From Mesostigma viride (taxonomy: Eukaryota > Streptophyta > Mesostigmatophyceae > Mesostigmatales > Mesostigmataceae), in NCBI GenBank assembly GCA_009746045.1, contig RPFO01000080.1, forward strand, positions 6,705,817-6,769,816: 64,000 bases of DNA, in the 5' to 3' direction. Below the pieces are notes generated by a model, which searched no databases, was not told the origin of the DNA, and worked only from the letters and a program-made list of their open reading frames with translations. Position 1 is the first letter of the stretch, and every line of letters begins with the position of its first letter. The translations under genes were made by a program, and so were the position numbers. Positions 43,566 through 54,989 of this stretch are shown piece after piece.

Positions 43566-46500
43566 ATTATGCTCAGCTATCTAGTTCCTCGCGCTGGACA
43601 TCCCGGCCAGCCACGCCCGGCTGCCTGCTGCCGGCCGGCCCGGCTTCGGCGGCCTTCGGCACCTCGCTGGCAAGCTTGAAGCTGCCCACACCAGAGACCC
43701 TGCTGGCTGGCGCCACCCCCCCGGCCGCCGCCGGCCCGCCCCGCTGAACACCAGCATGCACCGGCTCCCCGCCGTCATCCAGGCCCGGCAAGCCCTGCGC
43801 GACAACCAGCAACCCCGCCCGCCTCAGAGACGAATACCACTCGGCCATCCGGCAGGCGACCAAGGAGCAGGAGGACCTCCACGTCCGCGAATACTTCGCC
43901 CATCTCGAGGACCAGCACGGCAAGTACGCCTGGATTCGCCTGCGCCAACGGCCAGCCGGTGGCGCGCAGCTAGTCAGTGCCGCGGACGCTCTCTGGCTCA
44001 CCGCAGCAGCAGCGTGACTGGTCAGTGCAGTAATTCCTCCCAGTCCCGGCTGGGCTCGGTGCGCATGCCCCCCCGGCACTTCCGCCACTTGGCCCTCTGG
44101 CGGCCGCCCGCCTGGCCGGGGCGTCCCTGCGCCGCCCACGCCGCCCGGCCGCCGCTGAGCAGGACTATACACATACCCGCCCTTAACGGAAACCCGCTGG
44201 CCGACCCCGACGAGCTACCGCCGTTCATCGAGACCGGCCGAGCTGCGCACCGCGCCGCCACCAAGCAACTCCGCTTCTACGCCGCCGTAGGACCTGACCA
44301 GCTCCCCGCCCCGGTGATTAGACTGACCGGGCGCTCACGGGGCTCCTGCTGGATGCATCTGCAAGCGGATCTTGCTTACCGACGTGCCGCCGATTCCTGA
44401 GTGGCAGCACAGCTACCATATTATGTATGCTGTACAACAAATACATTCAGGTTCGACGATCCCGCCAAAGTTACCGATGAGCCATGAGTGTGCATCCTGG
44501 CAGAGCGCCGCACTCAAGTTGTTCATGCGCGGATCCTCAACCACCTTCGTTCTGCTCTCGGTCGACGCGGTCACCTTGGGGAGAGTCAAATGGGCTTTCG
44601 TCCTCAGCCGGGCCGGCACAACACCGTCATGGCCATCTTCATCGATCGCGCGCCGCCTCTTCGAGGACTGCATGCCTTCGTGGACGCGCAACCTTTGATG
44701 TACCTGGACGCAGATCGCGGTGTAGATCTCACGCCACCCTACGAACTGTTCATGCGATCGGTGGAGCTTGGCTCTAAGCTTCTCCCCGAGCAACCCCGCG
44801 CCCGACCAGCCCCGCTCTACCTGCGCGACGCCGCCCGGGTGGTTGCCGCCCGGCTGGCGCTAGCGCAGGCCCGCCGCCGCGGGGAGGACCTGTACCCGTA
44901 CCAGGAACGGCTTACTCAAGCATATACTGCCGCACATGCGGAGGAGGTGGAGACACTTGCCGCCGAAATCAATCGCCACACGGCCGCCAACCAGCACAAG
45001 GCGGCCTGGCGCTCTCTCGACCGTCTCACCGGACGCCGGGAAACGCAACGGGCTGACATCCCAGGCACCCCCAGTGAACGCCTTGAGATTTGGTTCAGCT
45101 CCCAGGCCAAACTATCAGGGGCCCCTGGACCGCCCCCCCCGCTTGACCCCGCTGCATGCCGCTGCACGCCCTGCGGCCAGCCGAGGCGGCCCCATTGAGC
45201 CCCCGCAGGCGCCCACCAGCGAGACGGACTACCTAGTCCCACCGCTCTCCGGCCCCTTGGTGGACGGCCCCCACGACGAGTGGACTCCCCAGGAATGGGC
45301 TGCTGCCATCTCCACCCTCCGCAATGATGCTGCCATGGGAGTGGACAATATTTCACCGGAGGTGGTTAAGATGCCTGAGCTTGAGCCTTTCCTCCGGGGT
45401 GTTTGCAACCGGATTCTACGAGATGGCCTCCCCCCGCCGACGTATTGGAAGACCGCTGTCCGGGTCATGCTGCATACAAGGGCAAGGGGTCCGCCGCGGA
45501 TACCGGCAACTACCGCGGCGTATGCCTCCAAAGCTGCGTGCTGAAAGTCTTCATGCGTCTCCTGCTGAACCGCATGCGCGCCAGCCTCGATCCCCACCTA
45601 GGTGAGTCCCAGATGGGCTTCCGTGTTGGTCGCAATTGTGTTATGGTCACTATTACCGCGCGCCGCCTGATCGAGGAAGTGGGCCGCCTGGCCCCCGGCC
45701 TCTTGCCATTGCTATTGATCTTCGTGGATTACACCAAGGCATTCGATACGGTTATATGGGACGCCCTGTGGGTGGTCCTTCACCTGTTCCGTGTCCCATC
45801 GTACATCGTTGAGATCATCCGCCAGTTCTATGAAGGGTCCCAAGCCCAGGTCCGTACCGCCGACGGCGTCACTCCGGCGTTTCCCCTGCACACCGGGGTG
45901 TGGCAGGGCTGTGTGCTCTCCCCATATCTATTCATCATTATGGTGGACTATATTATGCGGCGTGCACAAGCCCGCTTCGCCCGGGTGGAGGGGCGCCCGC
46001 CGGGGATCGAGGTCACGGAGTACGCCAGCTACGGCGGGGTTGACCCACCCTACCGCCTGAGCGATCTGATCTACGCTGATGACACGACACTCGTGGAAAC
46101 CCCAGAGTCAGCCCAACTGTGGCTACTAGACAGCTTATCACTGGAAGCGCGGGCGGTGGGGCTTATGATCAGCAAGAAAACGGAGGTCATGGCCATCGGC
46201 TTCCCTGCTGGGATAGCCCCACCCACCCTCCTCTTGCTAGACGGCAGCCCCGTCCCCCCGGCGACTCGCTTCAAGCTCCTTGGCAGCTGGCTTCCCTCCA
46301 CGGCCGACGACATCAACACCCGCATTGGCCAGGCCTGGGCGGCCCTCCGCCGCCTCGACAGGTTCTGGACCTGTCGCTACCTGAGTGAGCGACGCAAGCG
46401 CATTCTGTTCAAGGCCCTTGTCCTCAGCATCCTCCTTTATGGCTGCGAGGCGTGGACCCTGGACCAGGCGCTGAGCCAGCAGCTTGACGGCACCGTCACT

Positions 46501-47200
46501 CGAATGCTCCGTCATATCCTCGGCGTCCGCTACCAAGAACGCCGCACCCGGGCCGAGCTCTACTGCGAGCTCCCTCTTGTCACCCATACCATCCGACACC
46601 GCCGCCTCCTCTTTGCCGGCCATCTTGCCCGCACAGACCAGGTGAATACCGATGTGGGCCCTGCCGGGGGGCTTAAGACGGGCCAACCAGGTAGACACCT
46701 CCTCCTATGGCAGGGTCCCCTTGTCCCATCGCAACCCACTGGCAAACTTGCGCGCGCCGGGCACCGGCGCGGCGCGACCCGGACCTATGTGACACAACTG
46801 CTTGAAGATGCAGGGCTTCTGGAACTATCCGTACTCCGCGCCCGCATGATTGACAAGGAGAAATGGGCTGCCATCTGCGATAAGCACCTCCCCGAGGGGT
46901 ATGCTCCTGTTTTCCCCCCACGGGCCCCGCGGCCCGTTGCTAGCCAGGGTAGAAGAAGTCCGCAGGTGGAGGTTATTGGTCCTGAGGATAGCCGCTACAC
47001 TACCGCCTCGTCTGCCATTACAGTAGAGGACAGCTCGGATGAGGATTACATCCCCATCTAGTGCTTAACGGGTGGGGGATGATGCAGACGATATTTGTCT
47101 AAACTTTTGTGCAATTATTTTTTCTAATGAGATTAGCATCGTACTCCGTGGCATGCCTTTGCGCATGACACGCAAGTACTTACTTACTTACTTACTCTTC
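43566..47200 (+). mobile_element. LINE copy A, rearranged 5' part and open 3' part
   Basis: 43566-45400 holds jumbled ORF2 pieces in several frames (RDEYHSAIRQATKEQEDLHV near 43830; LGESQMGFRPQPGRHNTVMA near 44570; HKAAWRSLDRLTGRRE near 44995). The RT part is intact from 45403. The 3' UTR ends in (TTAC)4 at about 47182-47200, a short-repeat tail in place of poly(A). Confidence 0.85.
45403..47061 (+). CDS. LINE ORF2 reverse transcriptase, C-terminal 552 codons open
   Basis: RT blocks in order: LGESQMGFRVGRNCVMVTIT (about 45600), FVDYTKAFDTVIWDALW (45722), GVWQGCVLSPYLF (45898), the catalytic IYADDTTLVE (about 46070), FKLLGSWLPSTADDINTRIG (46270), LYGCEAWTL and RMLRHILGVRY. The frame continues to TAG 47059-47061. 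There is no endonuclease domain in frame and upstream parts are scrambled, so it is probably not functional despite the open frame. The usable start is unknown. Confidence 0.85.
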   Translation: MQPDSTRWPPPADVLEDRCPGHAAYKGKGSAADTGNYRGVCLQSCVLKVFMRLLLNRMRASLDPHLGESQMGFRVGRNCVMVTITARRLIEEVGRLAPGLLPLLLIFVDYTKAFDTVIWDALWVVLHLFRVPSYIVEIIRQFYEGSQAQVRTADGVTPAFPLHTGVWQGCVLSPYLFIIMVDYIMRRAQARFARVEGRPPGIEVTEYASYGGVDPPYRLSDLIYADDTTLVETPESAQLWLLDSLSLEARAVGLMISKKTEVMAIGFPAGIAPPTLLLLDGSPVPPATRFKLLGSWLPSTADDINTRIGQAWAALRRLDRFWTCRYLSERRKRILFKALVLSILLYGCEAWTLDQALSQQLDGTVTRMLRHILGVRYQERRTRAELYCELPLVTHTIRHRRLLFAGHLARTDQVNTDVGPAGGLKTGQPGRHLLLWQGPLVPSQPTGKLARAGHRRGATRTYVTQLLEDAGLLELSVLRARMIDKEKWAAICDKHLPEGYAPVFPPRAPRPVASQGRRSPQVEVIGPEDSRYTTASSAITVEDSSDEDYIPI

Positions 47201-47214
47201 GAGGAAATCGCGCT

Positions 47215-47960
47215 CCTGCAACCTGGTGAGTTTCCCACCATCCTGATCTGGCGTCGACTTCATCAAGGCTTTTGATTCTGTCCTCCGGGCTGCTCTATAT
47301 GGGCTGTCCAGTGCTCGCGCTCGCGCGTCCGCCCACTCCCCTCAAATTACTGTCCTCCGCACGCTGTATGATGAGGGGTCGACCACCTCGGTGCGCACTC
47401 AACACGGTTTTACCCCGCCATGTCCCCTGCAGACCGGCGTCTGGCAGGGTCACTAGCTTGAGTCCAGTCCGGCGCCCGGCCGTACCGTGTTTCAAACAGC
47501 ACAATGATTATTGTAGTGGATTATGTTATATGCGCCAGGCACGCATGCCGGCCCTCGCTGCTCATGCTGGCTGGCCGTGCCCCTGGACCAGTATAGTGAT
47601 CACGAACGAGCTTGGGGACTTCAGGGGGGCCGACCAATTATAACAGGCAGCCAAATTTACTTGCTGACCTCATTTCATATTACAGTATGCCGACGACATC
47701 ACGCTCTGACATTGAGAAGCCGGAGTCTGCCCAACTTTGGCTGGACCGGCTGCATGCCAATCCTAGCGGTCGAGGCTCGGGCTGTTGGTCTAGAAATCAG
47801 ACCCAAATTAAACGCAGGCCCTGGCTCTCGGCCTGGCCGGGCCCCCGCCCCCACCCCGCCTCTTAGTAGACAAATTAGACGACACCGAGGTAAATTACCC
47901 TCCTTCAGGCCGCTTCAAGCTGCTCGGCAGTTGGCTTCCCGACTGCGAGGACGACCTACT
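47215..47960 (+). pseudogene. LINE copy B, degenerate RT fragment
   Basis: GVDFIKAFDSVLRAALYG near 47251, QYADDITL at about 47689 and RFKLLGSWLPDCEDDL near 47909, in different frames with stops. Its WLPDCEDD wording groups it with fragments at 51450 and 56965 rather than with copy A. Confidence 0.75.
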
Positions 47961-48316
47961 ACTAACGACACGGATAGGCATGCATGGCCCGTGGGCACAA
48001 CACCTTGAAATGGCCTTTTTTTTACATAAATTATGGCCCATGGCAAGTTTATGGTCAGATTGACCTAGGATTAGATCCCACCACTCCCCGGGATGTGTCT
48101 GGCTAGTGGTGGAGTAGTTGAGTCAAAATGTTAAGTTTACATGGTACTCCCTGCTTAAGTTAACTCCAGATCCAAGGCCAAAACTGGCCACCTAAACCAC
48201 TTGCACTTGCATAGAAACAATAGTTGACATCAGATTATGCTGTAACTTTGCAGTGGTGATGAATAACAGTTGTTCTGACCTTGTACAAAGTTCTACGCCA
48301 TTTGGAGCCCTAGTTG

Positions 48317-48351
48317 GTGACAAATGCTAGCAAACTTTTGCTAGCATTTGT
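48317..48351. repeat. Perfect 15-bp-arm hairpin
   Basis: GACAAATGCTAGCAA, a short loop, then TTGCTAGCATTTGTC. Confidence 0.9.
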
Positions 48352-48486
48352 CATTAATGGCCATTTTAAATCAATATTTAACCCAAATAATGTCAGAATG
48401 CCTCCAAAACTTATTGCCATCATGCCAGCACCTGACGAATGGTCTCAACAAGTCATGAGCAAAAATTCAGATCATGCAGAGCCCAA

Positions 48487-48523
48487 AATGGTGACATTTG
48501 CCAGCAATTGTCACCATTTTTTG
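48487..48523. repeat. Perfect 12-bp-arm hairpin
   Basis: AAAATGGTGACA, loop TTTGCCAGCAAT, then TGTCACCATTTT. Confidence 0.85.
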
Positions 48524-49019
48524 CTTTTTTACTCATAATTTTAACAACATTAACCACCAAAACACGCTCCAAGCTGGGGCACATCATTTAAATCTTTGCA
48601 GGCAACTCAAGAATGACTAGTACAAACAGTGTGCAAAAACTTGGTGCATGTGAATGCCTGAGTGGTGACCATTGCTAGCAGAATCCATCATGTAAGGTAG
48701 GCATTGCCAGTATGCCACAAAGCTGTGATGTGCAGTGCATGTCCATATGTATACCCCATGACACCATGCCTCTAAACTACTTGGCACATTGCAAAATGGG
48801 AAGGAAAGGTGAACAATACATGCCACATCACTAACACAGCCATTTGAATGCTACCAACACGCACCATGCATGATATACACTACGTGTAATACATGTCGAG
48901 AATATGCCGAGCGAGCATATCAAGGTGCAGTGACCCCAACGCTGGCACATGTCACCTGGCATCCACGTATGCTCACATGATATGGCATTGGCATATCCCA
49001 TGTCTCCATCTCTTGCACT

Positions 49020-50230
49020 TTGTGCGCACCAAGCCACCCATGCAGTCGCCCACCCATGCAGCCACCTGGCCACCCACCCACACAACTGCTCACACACTCG
49101 CGCGCCCGTGCACCCAGACAGCCACCTGTCCTCCCACCCAGTGACCCACCCACCAAGCCAGCCGCGCACGTGCTTACCCAACTTATATAACCATGCGTGC
49201 ACCTAGGCACCCAACCACCTACCAACCCACTTGGACATCCACCCACCCACCAAGGCACCTGCGCAACCCACACACCAACTAGGTAATAAGGAGGCAATTT
49301 CCCCCATCCAATGAGCCAACCACCCAACCACCCAACCACCCAACCACCTAAACACCCAGCCAGCTGGCCCCATATGCACCCGTCCGGCCACCCACAGTTG
49401 ACCCACCCACGCACCTACCCACTCAACCACTCACTGCCCCCACACCCTTATACCCAGTGACCCACCCACTGACCCACCCACACATGCATTTTCTCAGCCA
49501 GCACCCCGACACCTACCTCACCCCAAACCTGCACAGCCCTTCACCCGCGATAGGTGAGTCGGTCCCAACCATAAACCCATCCACGCATCCATATCTGTGC
49601 GCCCACCCGTCCATCTACCCGTCCCTTCGCCCACCCACCCACATCTAGTCATCTACACATCCACCAGCCACCAACCACCAATGGCCCACCCACCAACCCA
49701 CCCACACACACACATCCCTAACCAACCAACCACCAACCCACCACCCTCAAAACCGTGCAGTTGTTTCACTCATGCATCCAACAAAACACCCACTTCAAAG
49801 TCCCCAAAGCCTATCATCACCCAGCCACCTGGCCATCTGCCAATAACCGACCGCCCTTGCACTCATCCACCATGACCAGCCAGCCAGCCACCCACCCTCT
49901 CCAACTGCCTGTGCTCCCACCTACGCAGCCAGCCATTTACCAAGGCATCCACCTATAAGCCAGCCACCTGCCATTGAACCCACCCACGCCTAGGCATCCC
50001 TTGAAGCATCTATAGCCCAAGCCTCCCACCCAAGGCTCTCTGGGCAATCAAACAACCAAACAACCAATCACCCAGCTACACAACCACCTAACCACCTAAC
50101 CACTCAACAACACAATCACCGAACCAACTAACTACCCAACACCCACACCAGCCAGGCATGTGCCCGCCTCGCATGCCCTCACCATTGCAACACCCCATAC
50201 ACGCCCCGCTCACCTAGCCAGCCACACACC
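49020..50230. repeat. CCACCC/CCAACCA low-complexity region
   Basis: About 1.2 kb of degenerate C/A-rich tandem words with a strongly asymmetric strand composition. Open frames here (for example minus-strand GWVGGW repeats) are translations of the repeat. Confidence 0.85.
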
Positions 50231-51449
50231 CAGCCAGTCTCCTGCTCAACTCACGCATGAAGGCAACATCAGCCATGCATGGCCTCACCTTGCACCACTT
50301 GCATTGCCTGGGTAATTTGCATGAGACAGCTTCCATCTCATTGTCAGCAACTGAAAAGGCTCTTTCTTCACAGTAATGAATAAGCAACAACGTTGGAAAC
50401 GCTCTCCCACTCCTCTTTAAAACAGTCTTTAAATCAGAAAGACAAGGCAAATATCTGGACAAGGTGGCAATAACCACTGCACCATGCTCTTGAGAAAGTA
50501 TTAACAATCCAGCTTTCTACCCTTTCAGAAGCTGCCTTGCGTTAGCAACGATTCTGGGCCCTCTGGCTCGCTCACCTCGCTTAATCTGCGCTTCTTTATG
50601 GCAGCCGGGATATGCGAAGCTTGAGCCGAGCGTGTCGTGGCGAGGTCGTCTGCCCGACTCATCACATCTCGCAACCGCACTGCCGACTAATAAAAACGAT
50701 GCCCCCCTTTGCCTTTTGTATCTGGCGTCAAAAGAACAATGAACTCGCTTGGAAAACACTGTCGCAAACAGCTTCCTACAGGCATTATAAGCAATTTTCG
50801 CAGCTTTTACCGCACTTACTGCACATCCGGAAGACCATTAGCGGCCTTAGCGCGGAACCTTGGGCACGCCATATCCTCTGGTGGCTTACTGCCGCAGGCT
50901 GGCAGTATAGGAAGGTCGGGCATAGCCTAAAGAGCTGATTATCTGACGACAAAGATATGCATTGCATGAAGCAAGAAACAGACGGATTTCGCACCCCCAT
51001 ATTTATTCACGTCAATGCCGGACAATTAAAAGCGAAACTCAAAAAACGAAAACACTAACGTTTTCGGGAATATTATAACGAACAAGCTGAGCTATCGTGC
51101 CGGGATTTTCGTATCCTCATGTGACCAAGACTTTGAGACACGTACCACCGAGAAATCCGGTTTTCGCGAAAAACTGGTCCGCTGTGAAAAAAACTTTTTG
51201 TCCCGTTCAATGCCCGCGTCGCAATCACAGCGTATATAAGTCCAAAATTATTCCATGGATTAACCGTGATGCAAGCTTCGTTTTGACACCTCGAGCGGCT
51301 GCAATGACGCAAGTTTCAGAACGCTAGCTCATGCTCGACCGCCATGGGTGTTTTCGTCGTTTTCGCCTCTCGCGTGGCGGGAAAAATCAAGATCTCGGAC
51401 GAATTCCGGACAATAATTTATGTAAAAATTTGGCGGGGCTCGCGGTGTT
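50231..51449. other. No gene supported
   Basis: Several short open frames (up to 108 codons), none with a recognisable domain or splice pattern. A TATATAAG word lies at 51233. Confidence 0.5.
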
Positions 51450-51699
51450 GTGGGCGCAACTCCATGACGACCGCCGCTGGAGCATTGAACCCCGCCGGCA
51501 GTACTTCGGCTACCCCGGATATATGGATCGTCAAGCGTGACCTCTTCATGGTCGTCATTCTGACGATCATGACCTACGGCCGCCGAGACCTCAGTGGACA
51601 CTGACGCAGGAGCTGGAGAATTACGACGGCAACGTCACCAAGATGCTGCGCATTAGTAGTGAGGATTTGTATGCTGATATTTTGCCCTATGTTTCCCAC
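51450..51699 (+). pseudogene. LINE copy D, RT C-terminal fragment
   Basis: VVILTIMTYG followed in shifted frames by the DGNVTKMLR and SEDLYADILPYVSH segments, corresponding to LYGCEAW...DGTVTRMLR of copy A. The inverse of 56965-57180. Confidence 0.7.
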
Positions 51700-52157
51700 C
51701 AGCCTAGCTGTGCCAACACACCTAGTCACGCGCCGCCAACGCACGGTACACAACCAGCCATAGCCTTATAGCCTAGTCCTAGTACAGCCATGCTACGCCC
51801 TGGCTATGTTTAGCCACGCCCTGCCTATAATTGGACCCCCATGGATGTCGCGATTTAGCCACGCTATGCCATGCAGAGAGATGCTCTCTGTCGAGGTCTA
51901 CTGAGAAGCCATGTCCTAGCTCTTGTATAGCCATGATGATCTTCCCCCTGCACATGAACATACTCCCCCTTAGCTGCGGGCATAGTGTGAAGATTATGAG
52001 GGTGCGGGTGCCCTGGTGCAAGGGTCGCTTACATTCCCACCCTTGCATGAAGTAGCCTAGGATGTATTTAAAGCCATATGCCCGGCCGGCCCTTCTCAGG
52101 GATATGTGCTACATTGACTCCCAACGGAGTGATGTTGATAATAATAATAATAATAAC
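51700..52157 (+). mobile_element. SINE-like retroposon, 458 bp, with 9-bp TSD and (AAT)n tail
   Basis: GTTTCCCAC at 51691-51699 is repeated at 52158-52166. The inverted partner of this region has a single uninterrupted GTTTCCCAC, so the segment between is an insertion. It ends with the hairpin word CTCCCAACGGAG and a (AAT)7 tail, as expected for target-primed retroposition. No ORF of note. Confidence 0.82.
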
Positions 52158-52179
52158 GTTTCCCACATTCTTATATAGG

Positions 52180-53452
52180 CCGGTAGGACTGTTTGCACCC
52201 AATGATCCATCCATCCATCCATCCATCCATCCATCCATCCATCCATCCATCCATCCATCCATCCATCCATCCATCCATCCATCCATCCATCCATCCATCC
52301 ATCCATCCATCCATCCATCCATCCATCCATCCATCCATCCATCCATCCATCCATCCATCCATCCATCCATCCATCCATCCATCCATCCATCCATCCATCC
52401 ATCCATCCATCCATCCATCCATCCATCCATCCATCCATCCATCCATCCATCCATCCATCCATCCATCCATCCATCCATCCATCCATCCATCCATCCATCC
52501 ATCCATCCATCCATCCATCCATCCATCCATCCATCCATCCATCCATCCATCCATCCATCCATCCATCCATCCATCCATCCATCCATCCATCCATCCATCC
52601 ATCCATCCATCCATCCATCCATCCATCCATCCATCCATCCATCCATCCATCCATCCATCCATCCATCCATCCATCCATCCATCCATCCATCCATCCATCC
52701 ATCCATCCATCCATCCATCCATCCATCCATCCATCCATCCATCCATCCATCCATCCATCCATCCATCCATCCATCCATCCATCCATCCATCCATCCATCC
52801 ATCCATCCATCCATCCATCCATCCATCCATCCATCCATCCATCCATCCATCCATCCATCCATCCATCCATCCATCCATCCATCCATCCATCCATCCATCC
52901 ATCCATCCATCCATCCATCCATCCATCCATCCATCCATCCATCCATCCATCCATCCATCCATCCATCCATCCATCCATCCATCCATCCATCCATCCATCC
53001 ATCCATCCATCCATCCATCCATCCATCCATCCATCCATCCATCCATCCATCCATCCATCCATCCATCCATCCATCCATCCATCCATCCATCCATCCATCC
53101 ATCCATCCATCCATCCATCCATCCATCCATCCATCCATCCATCCATCCATCCATCCATCCATCCATCCATCCATCCATCCATCCATCCATCCATCCATCC
53201 ATCCATCCATCCATCCATCCATCCATCCATCCATCCATCCATCCATCCATCCATCCATCCATCCATCCATCCATCCATCCATCCATCCATCCATCCATCC
53301 ATCCATCCATCCATCCCTCCCTCCCTCCCTCCCTCCCTCCATCCATCCATCCATCCATCCATCCATCCATCCATCCATCCATCCATCGAGGTTAATGCTC
53401 CGTGACTCCCCAACGGGAGAACGAGTCTAATTAATTAAGTTAATTAATTAAT
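52180..53452 (+). mobile_element. SINE-like retroposon, 5'-truncated, carrying the expanded ATCC array
   Basis: Bounded by TATAGG at 52174-52179 and 53453-53458 (TSD). Ends with ACTCCCCAACGGGAGAACGA and an AATT-rich tail. The same element, full at 170 bp, lies inverted at 54546-54715 with only three repeat units. Confidence 0.85.
52205..53387 (+). repeat. (ATCC)n microsatellite, about 1.18 kb
   Basis: Close to 295 tetranucleotide units, perfect except for a block of CTCC units at 53316-53340. All long frames through it (repeating SIHP on plus, WMDG on minus) are artefacts. Confidence 0.98.
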
Positions 53453-53454
53453 TA

Positions 53455-53935
53455 TAGGCACAGGCGCCTGGGCCTAGCGCATTGTTGTAATGTGCCCGGC
53501 TGGCCTGGCCCGCACAGATCATGCAGGTAGACACGTACATCAGAATGATCAGATAGACTAGCTAGCTGGCACCATGCAAGCCCGCCCGGCCCGGGCGGTG
53601 TTTTGTCCTCACCTGGCGTGCCCCATGCAGGCCGCGTGCGGCAGGGCAGCCACCCGTGGACTTTTCGTGATAGACTCGGCATATGGACGTACATGTGCTA
53701 CCCTAGACGTGACGGGCTCGTGAACACCCGGGCAGCCTCCTGTATATGGCTTGTCTGTAATATGGAGGCAGATGGTTCGCAAGGATAGATGGCAACTAGT
53801 GCATGATGAAGGAGACCACCCCCAAGTCTGTGGGGGCGCCGCATGTGACCCAGTTTGGCATTCATAGCGCGATTCGGGCCGTCACTGGTGCCCACAACCC
53901 TGTAAAGTAACTAGGAACTAGATAGCAAGCATTTT
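53455..53935 (+). repeat. Left arm of an inverted duplication
   Basis: Runs from CAGGCGCCTGGGCC to AACTAGGAACTAGATAGC and matches the reverse complement of 56525-56955 over its length, with substitutions and small indels. Confidence 0.85.
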
Positions 53936-54087
53936 AATAGACACATGGCTGTAACTAGGACCTAGATAGCTTACACCATCCATTCCATCCCTGCATCTTC
54001 CCCTCCCACTGAGGACTTATGCTCACGTGACGCAGTCACGTGTCTATTACTTAATTAATTAGTGACTGCGATAGCTAGCAGTCAAAT

Positions 54088-54775
54088 GTAAGTAAGTACT
54101 TGCGTGTCATGCGCAAAGGCATGCCACGGAGTACTATGCTAATCTCATTAGAAAAAATAGTTACACAAAAGTTTAAACAAATATCGTCTGCATCATTCCC
54201 CAACTAGATGGGGATGTAATCCTCATCCGAGCTAGCTGTCCTCTATACTGTAATGGCAGGCGGTATAGTAGTGTAGCGGCTATCCTCCTCAGGGCCTATG
54301 AACCTCCACCTGCGGACTTCTACCCTGGCTATAGCAACAGGCCGCAGGGCCCATGGGGAGAAAACAGGAGCATACCCCTCAGGAAGGTGCTTATCGCAGA
54401 TGGCAGCCCATTTCTCCTTAATTGTCAATCATGCGGGCGCGGAGACTGTACGGATAGTCCTGCATCTTCAAGCAGTTGTGTCACATAGGTCCGGACGCGG
54501 GTCGCGCCGCGCCGCGCCGGGCGCGTGCAAGTTTGCCAGTGGGTTAATTAATTAGACTCGTGCTCCCGTTGGGGAGTCACGGAGCATTAACCCCGATGGA
54601 TGGATGGGTGCACACATTCCTACCGGTCTAATCTATCTACATTGGCTACATACTACATCTATCTAACAACATTCTAACTACAACATCTATCTAGGCAGCC
54701 GCACGCTGCCCTAGGGGGTTGCGATGGGACAAGGGGACCCTGCCATAGGAGGAGGTGTCTACCTGGCATAGCATC
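54088..54775 (-). pseudogene. LINE copy C1, 3' end of the copy A family
   Basis: The minus strand carries the same ORF2 C-terminus (KEKWAAICDKHLPEGYAPVF) and the same 3' UTR as copy A, ending in a short (TTAC) tail at about 54088-54100. It is split by the 170-bp retroposon at 54546-54715. Confidence 0.85.
54546..54715 (-). mobile_element. SINE-like retroposon, 170 bp, with TSD
   Basis: GGGTT at 54541-54545 and 54716-54720 flank it. Comparison with intact LINE copy A shows exactly this segment is extra. The minus strand reads CCTAGGGCAGCGTGCGG..., then three ATCC units, the CTCCCCAACGGGAG hairpin and an AATTAATT tail. Confidence 0.87.
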
Positions 54776-54989
54776 ATCTGATCCATTCCATCCCGGCATG
54801 TTCCGGCCCCTCCCACTGCATGAGGACTTATTTTGCTTGCACGTGACGCAGTCGTAAAAAAAAAAATTAAATTATAACATGCCTCCGTGGGGAGATCATG
54901 TATAGCACATATTCCATGATGGATGGGGTGGAGGAAGCCGCGTATAATCGAACTATCCTAACTCTAAGCTATCTAGTCTAGAAAATCCT

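Larger units (their letters stand above)
48010..48999. other. AT-rich stretch with two hairpins, no gene
   Basis: No coding signal. Two perfect inverted repeats are listed separately. Confidence 0.6.

Noticed and set aside
52068-53430. Open frames of 400-450 codons on both strands
   Set aside because: They are translations of the ATCC tetranucleotide array, open in every frame because the unit contains no stop.
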